A stretch of DNA of 64,000 bases from Viridothelium virens (Eukaryota > Ascomycota > Dothideomycetes > Trypetheliales > Trypetheliaceae): positions 206,764 through 270,763 of the forward strand of contig ML991812.1 in assembly GCA_010094025.1 (NCBI GenBank), read 5' to 3'. Positions within the stretch are counted from its first letter, which is position 1. Each line of letters starts with the position of its first letter. A program made the position numbers and the translations under genes. Under the pieces are notes generated by a model. The model saw only the letters and a list, made by a program, of their open reading frames with translations. It was not told the origin of the DNA and searched no databases. Below are positions 1-11,408 of this stretch, in pieces.

Positions 1-3000
1 CTGAAAGCTGTTCATTGAAGAGTTTCAGTAAACTAGTAAGTTCGTCCTCAATGTCGCGGAGCTCCAGATAATTGGCAAGGTCTGAGCCACTGTCGACCAA
101 GCTTTGAGGAGCTTGGGAATATCTATCAAGTCGGCCCATCATCTCGTCCCGGTGATCATCACGGAACCTCTTGAAAGATTCGGTTTGCTCCTCGGTCTAG
201 AAATCCGACATCAGTGTGAGCATTCTCGACGTCGCCTTCTCGTCTGTAGAGGCGTACATACCAGTTGACTGATATAATCCTCAAAAATGCGAAAGACCTG
301 GAGATCCCTTTCTTGCATGCCATCTAGAAAAACGGTGATGGCATCACAGACAACGAGGGCCATGAAGTCGTAGGGATTGTCACATTTGGTCGCAAACTGC
401 GAGTCTCCATTCACATTGTTGTATATAGCGTTGCGCAGATCTGCCGGTTTGAACGGTGGGTCACCATCACGCTCCTCTTTTGGTGTGAAGCAAGTCAGAA
501 CTGTATCTAGGAAAAGTTAGCGGAGAAGATTTCTACATTACAACAACTGGATAGGAGGCGCCGTGAACCACCACATCCACAGAATGCGTACCTCCATCGG
601 CAACCCAGCACCACAGTTGGTCAACCATGAGGACTTTGCTACGATCTTCGTGACGTACGTCTGTGGTACGATGGGTGCGACGGCCCTGTTTCAATGAATC
701 ACTTCGACTTCTCGTCCTAGCAAGCAGACGACTTGACGCGTTCGCATATCTTCCTATGGCATTCTGGCTCTTCGTTCCTTTTGTTGATGTCTCATTATGC
801 GGTAGCTCATTTGTTGCCGGTCGAGTCCTCTTGTAGAGAACTTGATCGGCGTCTCTCACAGCTGTACTACGAAGCGTTGGATATCGGTACTGGTCGAGTG
901 ATCGCCTATGATGGATAGGAAGACCTGCAGGGTTGACCAGGTACTGCCAGAGTAACTTGGGCTCCAATAGATCAATTTGCGCGATTTCCTCGTCGACCGG
1001 ATAGGGCCTTTCTTGGAGAAGTCTTCTGCTAATCAGATCATTGCGGTCGCAGAGAGCCCCAAAGTTGTCCCAATGGAGGTAGGGAAGCTAGTGAATCATG
1101 TCAGCCGAGTCTCGAGCACGTGGTGTTGTGAGAGTGCTACAAACATAGATAGCCATTTGAAGATCATCAGTTGGGGCACTTCCTGGTAAGAGAGATCTCG
1201 TCATATTCATAGCTTCAAAGTGGGGTTCCATGAAACAGGCATGCGGCGAATTATGTCGTCCTATGTGCTTCTTGAATGCCCATGACTGTGGCTTCAGGAG
1301 ATTCTCAAACATCCTTGGCTTTTTCTTCTCTTCGGCAATAGTCTGGAAGGCCCTTTGGACGAAGAGCATGTTGTTGCACGGAATATGTATCCAGCGAAAT
1401 CGCCGACTCGTTATGCTGGGGACCTGATAATTTTTTCTTTTCGCCGGTCGGACTTCCTCGTCGAGTCTCTTAGGACCCAGCACCGATGAAGGCGGCCCTG
1501 TCGCTAATTTTGTTTGAGGCTCTGCGGATTTCGAAGACATTACTACTCGGTTTTGAGCGGAATCTGGAATTATACTGCCGTTCGGCTCATGGCGTACGCC
1601 AATCTGACCATCTTCTTCAGTGGTGTCCTTCTCAAGGGACGGAGGCTCAACCACAATGCTCGGAACATCAGGTGCCCTGTCCGCAACCAGTGCACTCTTA
1701 GCATTTCTGTTACTACTGGGCTCAAGTGGAGGAGTCGGTGGTGTTTCAGTGAACGTCGGAATCGCCCAATTCACGGTAGGAAGTTCGCGCTGGCTTGGGG
1801 TCCTCCTGCTTACTTGGGCTCTGGGATTTTGACTCTGAGCCTCAAGGTCTGATCTTGTCCGCCGGCCTCTGATCCATTGAACTCGAGAGACGTCATCTTC
1901 ATTACCCCGTTTAGGCGCAGTCGGAGTCCCTTCTCCGTCATGCAAATGAGGCGGCCTAAAGGAATACGCTCTAGATAGCGATTTTGCGGGTCGACCATCA
2001 GCCATGGCACCAATGGCTGTGATTGAGGCAGCGCGCTCGCGTCGTGCAGACCTACTAGGGCTGAGAGACCTGTTTCTTCTACTGGCTCGATCAATAGCAG
2101 CTTCGGTATCCCTCACTTCCTTGAGCCGCTCGTTGAGGCATTGTCTGGGGCCTTTGTGCAGCAATTCGTGGAGTGATGGACTAGCCGACCAGAGTTTGAT
2201 GGAATACTCCATTCCGTCACTTGTGGCTTCATAGAAAACGTGTACGTCAGTTGGAAGTTCCTCCTCGATCCAGCTGAGGTCACGGGACTCATCAGGCCGA
2301 AGAGCGCGAATTAGAGATTGAAGTTCCTCGATGTAGTCCTTGAAAGCCTCTATGTCGAAAGACTCTTCATCTACCCCGAATTTGCTTAGGTGGCCGTGCT
2401 CACAATCAACGGGAACGACCTTTTCACTGCCGATGTGGATTTCAGAATTGCTAAGCGTGGCACTACGACGATCAACGACCTAGTTGTCCCATCAGAATCT
2501 CGCAGAACGCTGAAATAATGCATATGTAAGAAGTACTTACGCTAAGCTCGACTGTCTCAAGCTCCTCACCCTCTTTCCCGCCTCCCGTCAAGACACTGAG
2601 ATCGGTAGGATAAGCTTCGACGAAAGTCCAAATTTTTCTGAGTCCAAGAGCAAGAGGAGCAAAATCCCGGCTTAACTGCATGAGCTTTTCACGATTATCA
2701 GCGCTTAGCTCGCTACGAAGCTGGTCCTCCATCGCTCTCCACTTTTGAGTCTTGGCTATTCGATCTGCTCGTGCGCGTCGCTCGTTGTCCAAATTGCTAT
2801 CCCATACCACAGTAGGCTCATTTTGGAGGCGTTCTTCGGGCGTAGGGGTGCCCAATATCTCTCGCACACTCTGCACGTAGGTCTCGTCAGAAAGCACATC
2901 GCTGCCGTAATCTGGATCTGTCAGCGACTCGAGTTGGATCGCATCAGGTTGCCGGGCGCATACGAGGTACTCCAAAGAAAGCGACTGTGAAGCAGCCAGA

Positions 3001-3446
3001 AGCTATAGAGTTCCATAGCTTGTTCGTCGAAGCTTTGGCTAATACCAGAGCCTTCTTCACCACCAAACCTCCAGAATTATGTCCAGCAAAATGCAAGGGC
3101 CGTAAATTTCCCGGCTGACTTACAAGTGCGTCAATGCTTTTGAGAAGGTCCGTTGCATAGTTGGCTATCGCGTCACCGTCAAGCGGATCAGGGTAGGTAT
3201 ATAAATACACCTGTGCTCGGCGCACATTATCGAAGATTGTCTTGAATGGCGGCGAATCTTGCCAAAGCGTATGCTTTGGTCTTTCAGGATGTTTCCATGC
3301 CCACTTAGGGTCAGCACCGACCGCGGGAACTGCGATGATGCTGCGCAAAGGTCAGTTTATACCAAGTCAATTGAGGGTGAGCTGATAATTGAGACGTACT
3401 CGACCTCTGTATCGGGGTATCCTGGCTCTACACGAGTCAATGGCAT
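1..3446 (-). CDS. SesB-like alpha/beta-hydrolase fused to CorA-like module (3' end outside window)
   Basis: Seven exons join in phase: 3446-3400, 3340-2964, 2917-2541, 2479-1145, 1087-592, 506-262 and 196 to the left edge, giving over 1,020 codons. The start MPLTRVEPGYPDTEVD is typical of this family. Residues about 16-270 read as a lipase-like SesB domain: VDIIAV opening, RRAQVYLYTY strand, an elbow GHNSGGLVVKKAL, FFGVPH, and VVDRRSATL near its end. The elbow has Asn104 where the catalytic Ser of GHSxGG is expected. Residues about 370-620 are disordered and rich in Ser, Arg and Pro. From about 627 the blocks RWIHIPCNNM, HACFMEPHFE, LPYLHWDNFG and VDQLWCWVADGDTVL match the CorA-like C-terminal half of fungal proteins of this architecture; the predicted membrane segments would lie beyond the window. 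In that family such proteins are often linked to incompatibility or immune-like repertoires, which is an inference here. An apparent frameshift near 2960 is resolved by a 46-nt intron (2918-2963). Confidence 0.85.
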
Positions 3447-3753
3447 TTCCTTGAGCCTCGAATATCCCCTCCAGAAATTCAGTCGCAAGAGCCATGGCTA
3501 GAAGAGCGAGATCAGTATTAGTGGCGCTGAGGCTCTGCGCACTCAGCCTTGTCGCGTCTTGCAGTACACCGTCTTAACTACTTAAGGTAGGTAGTGCTAA
3601 CTGCATGGAGGGACGTACGTCTTAATTTGGGTCGTGCGGGGCGCGCCCCTCGTTTCTTCAATTCTTATGCTTTAGGAGAGCCATTAAATGAGATGGAAAC
3701 AACAATACTGTGAATTGAAATATCGAATTGTTTCGTCTTAGTTTTCCAGGTGC
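3447..3753. other. Intergenic, 307 bp
   Basis: This is the 5' flank of the SesB/CorA-like gene and the 3' flank of the phytase. I see no coding frame and no structured element in it. Confidence 0.6.
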
Positions 3754-5345
3754 TTAAAAGCATGCATCCCAATTTCCTCCTGTCCTTGCGAAGCTCAGAG
3801 ACTCCACAAAAGCATTGAGACGACATCGCCCAAATTGATCTGCACCACAGTTCTGCAGAGGAACAACCCTATCATTTACGACGGTTCTCACAAGTTCCTC
3901 TTGTTGATCGTGGCAAGTCATTTTTTCCACGTAGATCCTGGCTGCAAACGGAACTGTCCAACTTGCCGCATACCCACCCAGATCGGTCGCAGCTTCCAAA
4001 GTAGAATTTGGCAATGGACCATTCGTAGCGCTGATATTGTACAGACCAAGCGCAGCCATGGCAGCAGTCATGTCATTATCGTGGCTAAAGTCTGCGTACA
4101 GGAGATGTCCTCCTCCAAGAGGGAATGTGGCAGGGCTATCGTCAAGTGTATGGTTCACACTTGTGTAAAGACTATCCTTTACATATTGATGTTCGCCTGT
4201 CAAACGGGCGAGGAGTTCACCAACCCAGCCGACGCCCTGAGTTGGGCCGAGGGGATTACCCTCACCATAACCGTAATACTTTCCAAGAGACTGGTAGTAG
4301 TCGTACTGCTGCCACTCCTCTTGGGTAAAGAGATTACAAAAGGTAGATAGAGTGCCGCTAGGAGAGGCAACCGTGTTGAAAGGGCAGAGGTCCATCATGT
4401 CAATCGTGTTTTGCACTGTGAAATTGACACCAGGTAAATTCTTGTTCAGTCGTGCTTGTATGGGAGGGATGAACACGGACGTCCATGTTGCCTGAGCATT
4501 ATCGCTTACTTCTGAATCCGGACCCGTCTCAAATGCCGTACATAAACCATGGTCAAGAGTATTATTACTACCAGTGTCCTCGCTGATTATGACAATGGGA
4601 TACGGATAACTAGAATCCGACGAGTCATTCGAAGCTATACGAGCAGCGTGAAAGCCTTGACTGAAATTTTGAGCACTCTCCACGACCCGAGATTCTGAAG
4701 AGGAGCGAATAAAAGGCGTATAGTTGGCGGTCAGGTGGTGATAACGTCCGAAAAACTTTGTTCCAGAATTAACCATCTCCTGTTGACCAAAGCTCGTAAG
4801 CTGATCAGCACCGAGAGTGTAACTATAGTTTGCTAAAAACTCGTATTCGCCCTTAAAGTGTGACGCTGGTACAGAGTTATGGATTCTGTTAATCAACGCG
4901 CCGTACTCCGTTGTCTTGGAGGAGGTGGGATCTCGCGCGCCATGTCGAGACAAAACTTGAACGAATGTTACATTGCATTGCTCAGGCACGGAGGCAGAGA
5001 TATTGGTCGGGACACTGAAGTACGGCGAATATTGGCCCCAAAGATGCGAAATTGCATTAGAGCATTGGTAGCCATGGTTGACTGTATCGCAGGGTGCCGA
5101 AGAGACTCGAGGTACACTCAAACCATTGATCCTGTACAGTTCTTCAGCTGTGGTTATCAAATAAGACTGATTCGACCTTACTGCAAGTAAAACAGCCCAA
5201 AGGTCAGGAATAGCACTATGAGTGACATGGCCGGGAAGCAACAGAGAAAATACTGCCGTAGGGCACTCTTATGGGACGAAAATGTGAGTTGCTGACATTG
5301 AGAAGACTGAGTACCTGAAGATGACTTTATCGGAGACAAGGACAT
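3754..5345 (-). CDS. Histidine acid phosphatase (phytase-like), membrane-anchored
   Basis: Two exons (5345-5182 and 5131-3754) encode 513 residues. The family hydrolyses phosphate monoesters such as phytate through a phosphohistidine. The catalytic RHGARDP is at about 117-123 and the HD proton-donor motif appears as SHDN in the last third; eight or more Cys and many N-glycosylation sequons (for example NVT, NYS, NFS, NHT, NIS) indicate a secreted or luminal enzyme. An ATG at 5241 gives a longer single frame, but a GTAAGG donor at 5181, an acceptor at 5132 and a shared phase support an upstream exon. That exon ends in the hydrophobic run MSLIVLFLTFGLFYLQ after a short polar N-terminus, the layout of a type II signal anchor. 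The enzyme would therefore face the lumen or cell surface while tethered. The exon 1 start at 5345 is less certain than the catalytic body. Confidence 0.9.
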
Positions 5346-6178
5346 TGCGCTATGTTCATGGATTTTTCCTTAGGCCAATCTATCATTGGAGGCATCATTA
5401 CGCTAACCAACCTGCCTGTTACGGCATCGTCAAAGCACAGAGGAGGGCCATGGCGGACTTGTGCCGGCATTTGTTGCCATGAGAAGAAGCCATGAGCTTG
5501 GACTCAGAAGTCATGGATATGCTGTAGGAGGTTGAGGTAAAAGTGTGTGCACTGTGGGGAAGAGATCTTGCATGAACTCGCCTATCAAGGCAGCGGGATG
5601 GGGCACGTTACACCTCAGATAATCTTTGCCTTTTTAGCTCTAGACAGGGTGACAGCATATCAGGCGCTTCGGCGGGCACGACCTTCGCGACGCCCAAGTA
5701 GGTAGTTTTGAAGAAGACACTGGAGACGGCCAAAACGGTCGCTGGGGTATTTTTAAATGATGTTGAATACTCCGTAGAGAAACGTATGACGGACATAGTA
5801 CTCTTGAAAAGGCCATGGCGAACATACGGACCCATCCGATACCTCAAAGCCTCCTGTCTTGTTATGTCACGCTCCTTCTTCAGTGCCGCTTCTTCAATAT
5901 CGTGTTTCAATTGTATATCGCATTTGACCGAAGTACTTAGAATCAGCGGAAAGTGGACATCCGCGAGCTTCGCCTCAAGCTGCGCATATCTTACACATCA
6001 TTCCACCATTCGGTAGTCGGGTCTGGGCCGATGACGATCGTCACTGCCCCACTGACACTGAGGCGATGATTTAACTTGTAAAGTATCTCCGAACCTTTTT
6101 CCCCTCTATATAGGTACATCAACGCGTCAATTCATCTCATCTACCTCTTCTTCTCATTCGATCCTAAATTGCAATACC
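5346..6178. other. Intergenic, 833 bp, with an orphan minus-strand frame
   Basis: The right end is the promoter of the WW-domain gene. Between 5608 and about 5985 the minus strand holds an open frame of roughly 125 codons without an ATG at its beginning (see findings). Nothing else is recognisable. Confidence 0.5.
6107..6112 (+). promoter_or_regulatory. TATA box of WW-domain gene
   Basis: TATATA lies 67 bp before the ATG at 6179, followed by a CT-rich leader, which is a usual arrangement for a fungal core promoter. Confidence 0.5.
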
Positions 6179-7066
6179 ATGAGTAACAACGACGCCCCAC
6201 CATCATACGAGACTGCAACCAGCTCTTCCCGACCCAGTGGCGCTAACACTGAGACTCGCAATGGCATCCCTCCAAACATCCGCCGCAGCATGGAGGACGA
6301 AGGACGACCGCTGCCAGAAGGCTGGGTAAGGCAATTCGACGAGAAATCCCATCACCAGTTTTTCGTCGATACAAAAGCAACCCCTCCGCGGTCCATATGG
6401 CACCATCCTTATGACGACGAGCAATACCTCAGCACCTTACCTTCGGAAGAGCGGGAAAGAGTAGAAGGCCTGCACGGGATATTGAGAACCCCGAGTCAAG
6501 CCGACATCGCGGCTGAAAGTAGCGATGACGATCACGAGCAACATCAAGCTGGCCAAGGGAGGCCCAACTTGACTGGCAATCAGTCCCAACAACACACCTC
6601 CGATTTGCCACCTCGTCCTGCTGGACAAGAGAAGAAAACATTTGGTCGGCGACTGAAGGACAAGATCACGAATACCACGCACGAACAACGTGAAGCCGAG
6701 CGCCGCAGACGTGGTGAGGAAGAATTGAGGGCCTACCAAGCCCACCAAGCCTTTCGCCGTGCCATGTTGGAAGCTGCGAGGACAGGACAGCCGCAGTTTG
6801 TGGGCAAAGGCAGGGATGGCAAAGATATTTATATCGAGCCTCCAAGTTCGGGGTATCCGGGTCATTATGGCAGAGGAGGGTTTGGCTACCCAGGTCAAGC
6901 GTACAATCCTTATGCGCAAGGTCCATATGCAAACCCGGATGCAAGATTTATTCGGCCCGCAGATCCGTATTATAGACCATATGGTTACGGCTACGGAGGA
7001 GGTCTTGGTTTGCCGTTGTTGGGTGGACTGACAGGAGGTTTATTGCTCGGGAGCGCTCTGTTTTAA
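6179..7066 (+). CDS. WW-domain protein with PPSY motif and Gly/Tyr-rich tail
   Basis: One exon encodes 295 residues. A PPSYE motif lies at about residues 8-12. The WW domain spans roughly 43-80: LPEGWVRQFDEKS, then the tyrosine/phenylalanine strand and a closing SIWHHP, so both signature Trp residues are present. A charged, Arg/Glu-rich stretch (about 155-195) could form a helix. The tail is rich in Gly, Tyr and Pro and ends in a hydrophobic GGLGLPLLGGLTGGLLLG segment. WW domains bind PPxY or phosphorylated Ser/Thr-Pro motifs, and PPxY is the ligand of Rsp5-type ubiquitin ligases, so a role as adaptor or scaffold is plausible but not shown. The family is widespread in Pezizomycotina. A TATA box lies 67 bp upstream of the ATG. 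Confidence 0.88.
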   Translation: MSNNDAPPSYETATSSSRPSGANTETRNGIPPNIRRSMEDEGRPLPEGWVRQFDEKSHHQFFVDTKATPPRSIWHHPYDDEQYLSTLPSEERERVEGLHGILRTPSQADIAAESSDDDHEQHQAGQGRPNLTGNQSQQHTSDLPPRPAGQEKKTFGRRLKDKITNTTHEQREAERRRRGEEELRAYQAHQAFRRAMLEAARTGQPQFVGKGRDGKDIYIEPPSSGYPGHYGRGGFGYPGQAYNPYAQGPYANPDARFIRPADPYYRPYGYGYGGGLGLPLLGGLTGGLLLGSALF

Positions 7067-7593
7067 TAGTCGTGTAACAACATTGTATTGTAGTCTTCTG
7101 GGGGGCAAGAATTGTTGACAAGATACCCCCTAAAGTGTTCTGACGCCTACTGTACCTTAAGCATTATTCTAGCACAAATGGCATTTTCCTAGAGCAAGTC
7201 ACGATGTTGAAAGTAGACAATGAGCTCCACTTCTAGAGCCGCCATCATTATCACGATTGTCAACGACAAAGGCTAATCGAAGTCGAAGACGGGTGACTAC
7301 CATCTGAGCCCCCTTCAATCCATATGGAAAACTTAGTTTCAAAGACCCATCACAAGTATCGCAGTTCGAGGCTAGAGTAATCCTGATTACGTTAACGGTA
7401 GCAGGCTGAGAAGATAACCTCGTGATTAGGATCAGGCACGATTTGTAGAGCCGCATTTATAGCTTTGGTAGATGAAGATTTCTCCCACAACGATAAACTT
7501 TGAGGCATGGCGCCTACTTGGTATCTTATGAAGTAAACAAATCGCACTGCCGCCAAACGCCCCATATGAAATGAACTTCAACACCGAAAGATT
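7067..7593. other. Intergenic, 527 bp, convergent 3' flanks
   Basis: This separates the convergent WW-domain and CorA transporter genes. I see no gene or repeat in it. Confidence 0.6.
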
Positions 7594-9938
7594 TTAGCTA
7601 TCTCGTTCCTCCTCCTCCAGGTCATCATCGCTAGTTCCCTTCTCTTCCACCATGATGCCACCACTATCCCGACTTCCCGTACTCACACTCCTCACCCTTC
7701 CCTGAACCCCCGTCGGACTCAACCGATGCCCCGTCCCCTCTCTCTCCCGCATCTGCTCCGCGACTCTTGGCTCCGCCTGTCCCACCGCCACCGGCGTCGC
7801 CACCTCCAACAACTCCGTCATAGCACCCAGTCCCTCATCGGACTCACTCTCCAACATTGCCTCTTCCACCCTCAACTCACCCATCTCCTGCACCCTCAAA
7901 GTGCTCAACCAGCGCCGTGCCAACGTGCGCTTAATCCTCGCCCAAGTCCCCAAATCACTACTACCATCCTCGTCATCGTCCGTCGGACGCAGACGAATCG
8001 TCTTCTCCGGCGCAAACCACGCCTCCAGGAGCCGCCACTTCAGCGCGCTGACGAGACCCTTCGGACGGACGGAGTCGCGGGGGCCGGAGCGGGACCAGAG
8101 GGAGGGGTGCGCGATGGCGAGGTCGTGGTAGAGGTGCTCGTAGATGCCGCGCTGGTAGGGGGTTTGGCGCCGGCGCGCGAGGAAGTGCTTCAGTACGTAC
8201 CACAGAATGAGCACGAGTACCATCAGTGGCACGGCGGCGATGAAGTACCATTTTATGCTGGGGTTGGGCGTGAAGGTGTCGACGTTCATGCCGAAGAAAC
8301 CGACGATGAAGGTGAGGGGGAGGAAGACTGGAGGGGAGGTGCTGGTTAGTAGGGGTAGTGGGGATGGGAAGGAAGGGATGGAAGGGAGGAGGGGGGAAGC
8401 TTACTGAAGGTGATCCAGCTGAGGCGCCACATGGATGTGCCGAGTTGGAGGGAATGGCGGGAGTCGCGGATGCCCACGCTCTTATACATGAGATCGTTCA
8501 GATTTTGCGTCGGTTTGACGAGGTCTTCTTGGACGTTGTTCGCGATCTTGTCGAACTCGGCCGGCATGCTTCGGATCCATTCTCCGTGTTCGAGTACCGA
8601 GTCGTCAAGATCTTCCAACTGTAGCTGCATCTCCTTGACAGTGGCGGTGTGGATGGTGATGAGCTTCTCGACCTTCAACCATAAGCTTGAGTTTGTCCAT
8701 AACTCAGGCGCACGAGACTCGTCAGCTGGCGACTCGTAGATTTTGTCTTCCAGGATGCCGACATGGGTCCCGCAAATGTACAAGTATCGGTCCCAAGCCG
8801 CTGCCAGCGATTTGAAGACATCAGATAGAACAAGATCCATACATTCGGCTGCTAATCGATCATCGTCCATAGCATCTTCTCTAGGAAGATAGAAGGCCAA
8901 ACGGCGCCAACGATTTTCGATTTCGCCACGAGCAGGAATGAGGGTATCTTGAGGTAGCGCAGTATGGGAGTGTTCGAATACAATGACCGTATTGCCATTG
9001 TCAAGATTCTGTAGAAATGATTTCATATCTTTGAAGGAGCCATTCATAGGGTTAGGCTGGCTACCCTTCCTCGGGTCAGAGTAGTCCGTTCCGGTTCTCA
9101 TGTATGGATTGAGGATATTAGGATCATCAGGATCCTGAGGGGGTCCCTCATTTTTTTGAATGTATACTGATAGGCGCTGTACAAAGACATCGTAGCCGTA
9201 CGTCGGAATGTCGTTCTCATCATAACAGTTCAGTTCCATCATCTTCACTGCTGCCTGATCTTGGTCTAGTCTCTGGTTCCCGCCGCCTTCTTCGCCCCTC
9301 TCGTACTGCTTCAAATAATCCACGCCGAACGCTGTCCTATTGATTCCCCTCCATGGATCCCTCTGCGTCTTGAAAGTTTTGCCGTTCAGGACAGGTTTTC
9401 CTGCTCGCCGCTGCGGTCGTTCATATTTTGCCCATTTTCCAAAATCGGTGCCAACGAGGTCATCATGGTGGTTGATATTGAACTTGTGCAATAAGAATCG
9501 CGTTGCCCATGAAGCGTTCTGTACATGGATAACCCGCAGCGCAGCCTCTTTGGATCGGTCGGTCTTGGCATAGAATTTTTTCAGGCCCTCGAGGTTCCAA
9601 AACTCTTGTGCGACTATCTTGCGTCGTCCATTTTCTGTGTGTTCTTTTCCAACATAGTCAACCAGAAGGACGCGTCCGCCCTTCCAGCTGTTACAGTCAA
9701 TTTTCTCGCGCCACGGAACTCCTGCTGAATACGCGTTGTGGCGCCTTTGGCCTTTGAAGTCCGTCCCTCCACCACGCTTGTAACCTCTCAACTCATGGCC
9801 ATGGACATCTGGATACGTGTCGAGAGGACGAGAGCTGTATCTTGAGTGGATCGGTCGTGCTATAGTTTGAGGTTCATCATCGTTTTCAACATCATTGACT
9901 GTCACTTCCGGAGCCGACGGGCGTCTATAATTTGCCAT
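7594..9938 (-). CDS. CorA-family divalent metal (Mg2+) transporter
   Basis: Two exons (9938-8405 and 8327-7594) separated by a 77-nt intron encode 755 residues. The long N-terminal cytosolic part is followed by helical segments typical of the CorA funnel. Spliced, the first membrane helix reads RLSWITFIFLPLTFIVGFFG and carries the diagnostic GMN signature at about 524-526, just after the intron junction. A second helix follows (WYFIAAVPLMVLVLILWYV, about 538-556). The family conducts Mg2+ and related ions through a pentamer with GMN at the pore mouth. The C-terminal tail of about 190 residues is polar and acidic, ending in DDDLEEEERDS, and is longer than in bacterial CorA. The upstream flank is shared, divergently, with CFD1. 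Confidence 0.93.
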
Positions 9939-10442
9939 TAGTGGTTCAGATGTAGCACTCGAAACAACGGTAAACGCTAGAAATTCAAAAACAGTATTTC
10001 ATTGTTGTCGTTAGTACGGGTAAGATATGTACACTTTTAAAGAGACAGACGAGACCAAAATAGGAAAACGCCAATATTGAGCCGTCCAGCTCGTAGGGAG
10101 AAGCTGTGCAGCAGCTGAGGGGATGATCGAGGCGGACACGCGGAGTGAAACGAAGGAGGGTCACGGGCGTTAGGTTGCACTGGTAGTCCAGCTGTTGGAT
10201 GCCGATCGCTCGTTCAGTGCAAAAAGTCAAAGACAGCTTAAGGTGCGATTGGTCCCTGAATGTTCGTATGGGTCCACTACGCGAGTCTTGGGAGCATAGC
10301 ATTTGGTGCGAGGCGCCACGTCAAATAGGTCCAGATTACTAAAGCACTAGAGCAAAGTACTTGGTGGCGTCACTTGCGATTTGGATTTTGTCAGGTGCAA
10401 GATCTCTCCTGCATCATCAGCACTGATCCCCTCTATGCTACC
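9939..10442. promoter_or_regulatory. Divergent intergenic region between CorA transporter and CFD1
   Basis: These 504 bp hold the 5' flanks of both genes. No clear TATA box or operator-like element was seen. A minus-strand frame at 9985-10302 has no recognisable content and is probably chance. Confidence 0.45.
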
Positions 10443-11408
10443 ATGTCTTTGAAAGATATCAAGCATATTATTCTCGTCTTGTCCGGGAAAGGTGGTGTTG
10501 GGAAGTCAAGCGTAACGACTCAGCTTGCGCTGACGCTGGCTCTGAGAGGACACAACGTGGGTGTCCTCGATGTTGACTTAACAGGCCCTTCAATACCCAG
10601 ATTCTTCGGCATTGAGAAGGCCAAGGTTACGCAAGCGCCAGGCGGCTGGAGACCTGTTGCTGTTCACGATTCACAGGTGGCTCAGATGAGCGCATCCGGA
10701 AACGAGCTCGAGGACAATGACTACCAAGAGAATTTAAAGAAAATTGGGTCACTTCGATGTATGAGCTTGGGCTTTCTCCTCGCTTCTCGCAACGACGCCG
10801 TCGTCTGGCGAGGTCCCAAAAAAACAGCGATGGTTCGGCAGTTCCTCTCAGACGTGCATTGGGGAGCTTTAGATTACCTGCTTATTGATACGCCCCCGGG
10901 TACCTCAGATGAGCACATCTCCCTAGTTGAGACACTAATACGAGATACTTTACCATCGCAGCTCGCCGGAGCTGTCGTTGTGACAACACCGCAAGCTATC
11001 AGCATCAGCGACGTTCGTAAAGAGCTTAATTTCTGCAAAAAGACGGGTGTAAAAATTCTGGGTGTCGTCGAGAACATGGCTGGATTCGTTTGTCCTCACT
11101 GCGCCGAGTGTACCAATATTTTTAGCAAGGGGGGCGGAGAAATCATGGCCAAAGAGTTTCAAGTCAAGTTCCTGGGGAGCGTGCCGATCGATCCAGCCTT
11201 TGTGGAGTTGATTGAAGAGGGCACAGTTCCATCCTACCCGTCAGGGACGGTACTGAATGGTAGAGACATGTCGACCACCGCAAGTGGAAAAGTTCGTCCT
11301 AACGAAGATCGCGCATCGCTTGTGGAAAAATACACCAGGTGTTCCCTTCGCCCAGTCTTCGAGGATATGGTTCACGACCTTCTCCAGGAAATCAATCTGC
11401 AAGCCTGA
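10443..11408 (+). CDS. CFD1: Cytosolic Fe-S cluster assembly scaffold CFD1 (Mrp/Nbp35 ATPase)
   Basis: One exon encodes 321 residues. The N-terminus [21 protein letters not shown] holds the deviant Walker A loop GKGGVGKS of Mrp/MinD-type ATPases, and [13 protein letters not shown] is the conserved switch region. A CPHC motif (FVCPHCAEC) near residue 220 supplies the bridging cysteines that hold a [4Fe-4S] cluster between CFD1 and NBP35. There is no N-terminal four-cysteine extension, which separates CFD1 from NBP35. The protein acts in the cytosol, building Fe-S clusters for transfer to cytosolic and nuclear apoproteins. I chose the ATG at 10443 because it gives the canonical N-terminus; an in-frame TTG further upstream is not needed. 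Confidence 0.95.
   Translation: MSLKDIKHIILVLSGKGGVGKSSVTTQLALTLALRGHNVGVLDVDLTGPSIPRFFGIEKAKVTQAPGGWRPVAVHDSQVAQMSASGNELEDNDYQENLKKIGSLRCMSLGFLLASRNDAVVWRGPKKTAMVRQFLSDVHWGALDYLLIDTPPGTSDEHISLVETLIRDTLPSQLAGAVVVTTPQAISISDVRKELNFCKKTGVKILGVVENMAGFVCPHCAECTNIFSKGGGEIMAKEFQVKFLGSVPIDPAFVELIEEGTVPSYPSGTVLNGRDMSTTASGKVRPNEDRASLVEKYTRCSLRPVFEDMVHDLLQEINLQA

Noticed and set aside
2950-2975. Apparent frameshift in the SesB-like domain
   Set aside because: A 46-nt GT-AG intron (2918-2963) restores FFGVPH followed by PDYGSDV in phase, so the gene is not broken here.
10374-10442. Longer N-terminus for CFD1
   Set aside because: It relies on a TTG start and adds residues absent from the family; the ATG at 10443 gives the canonical beginning.
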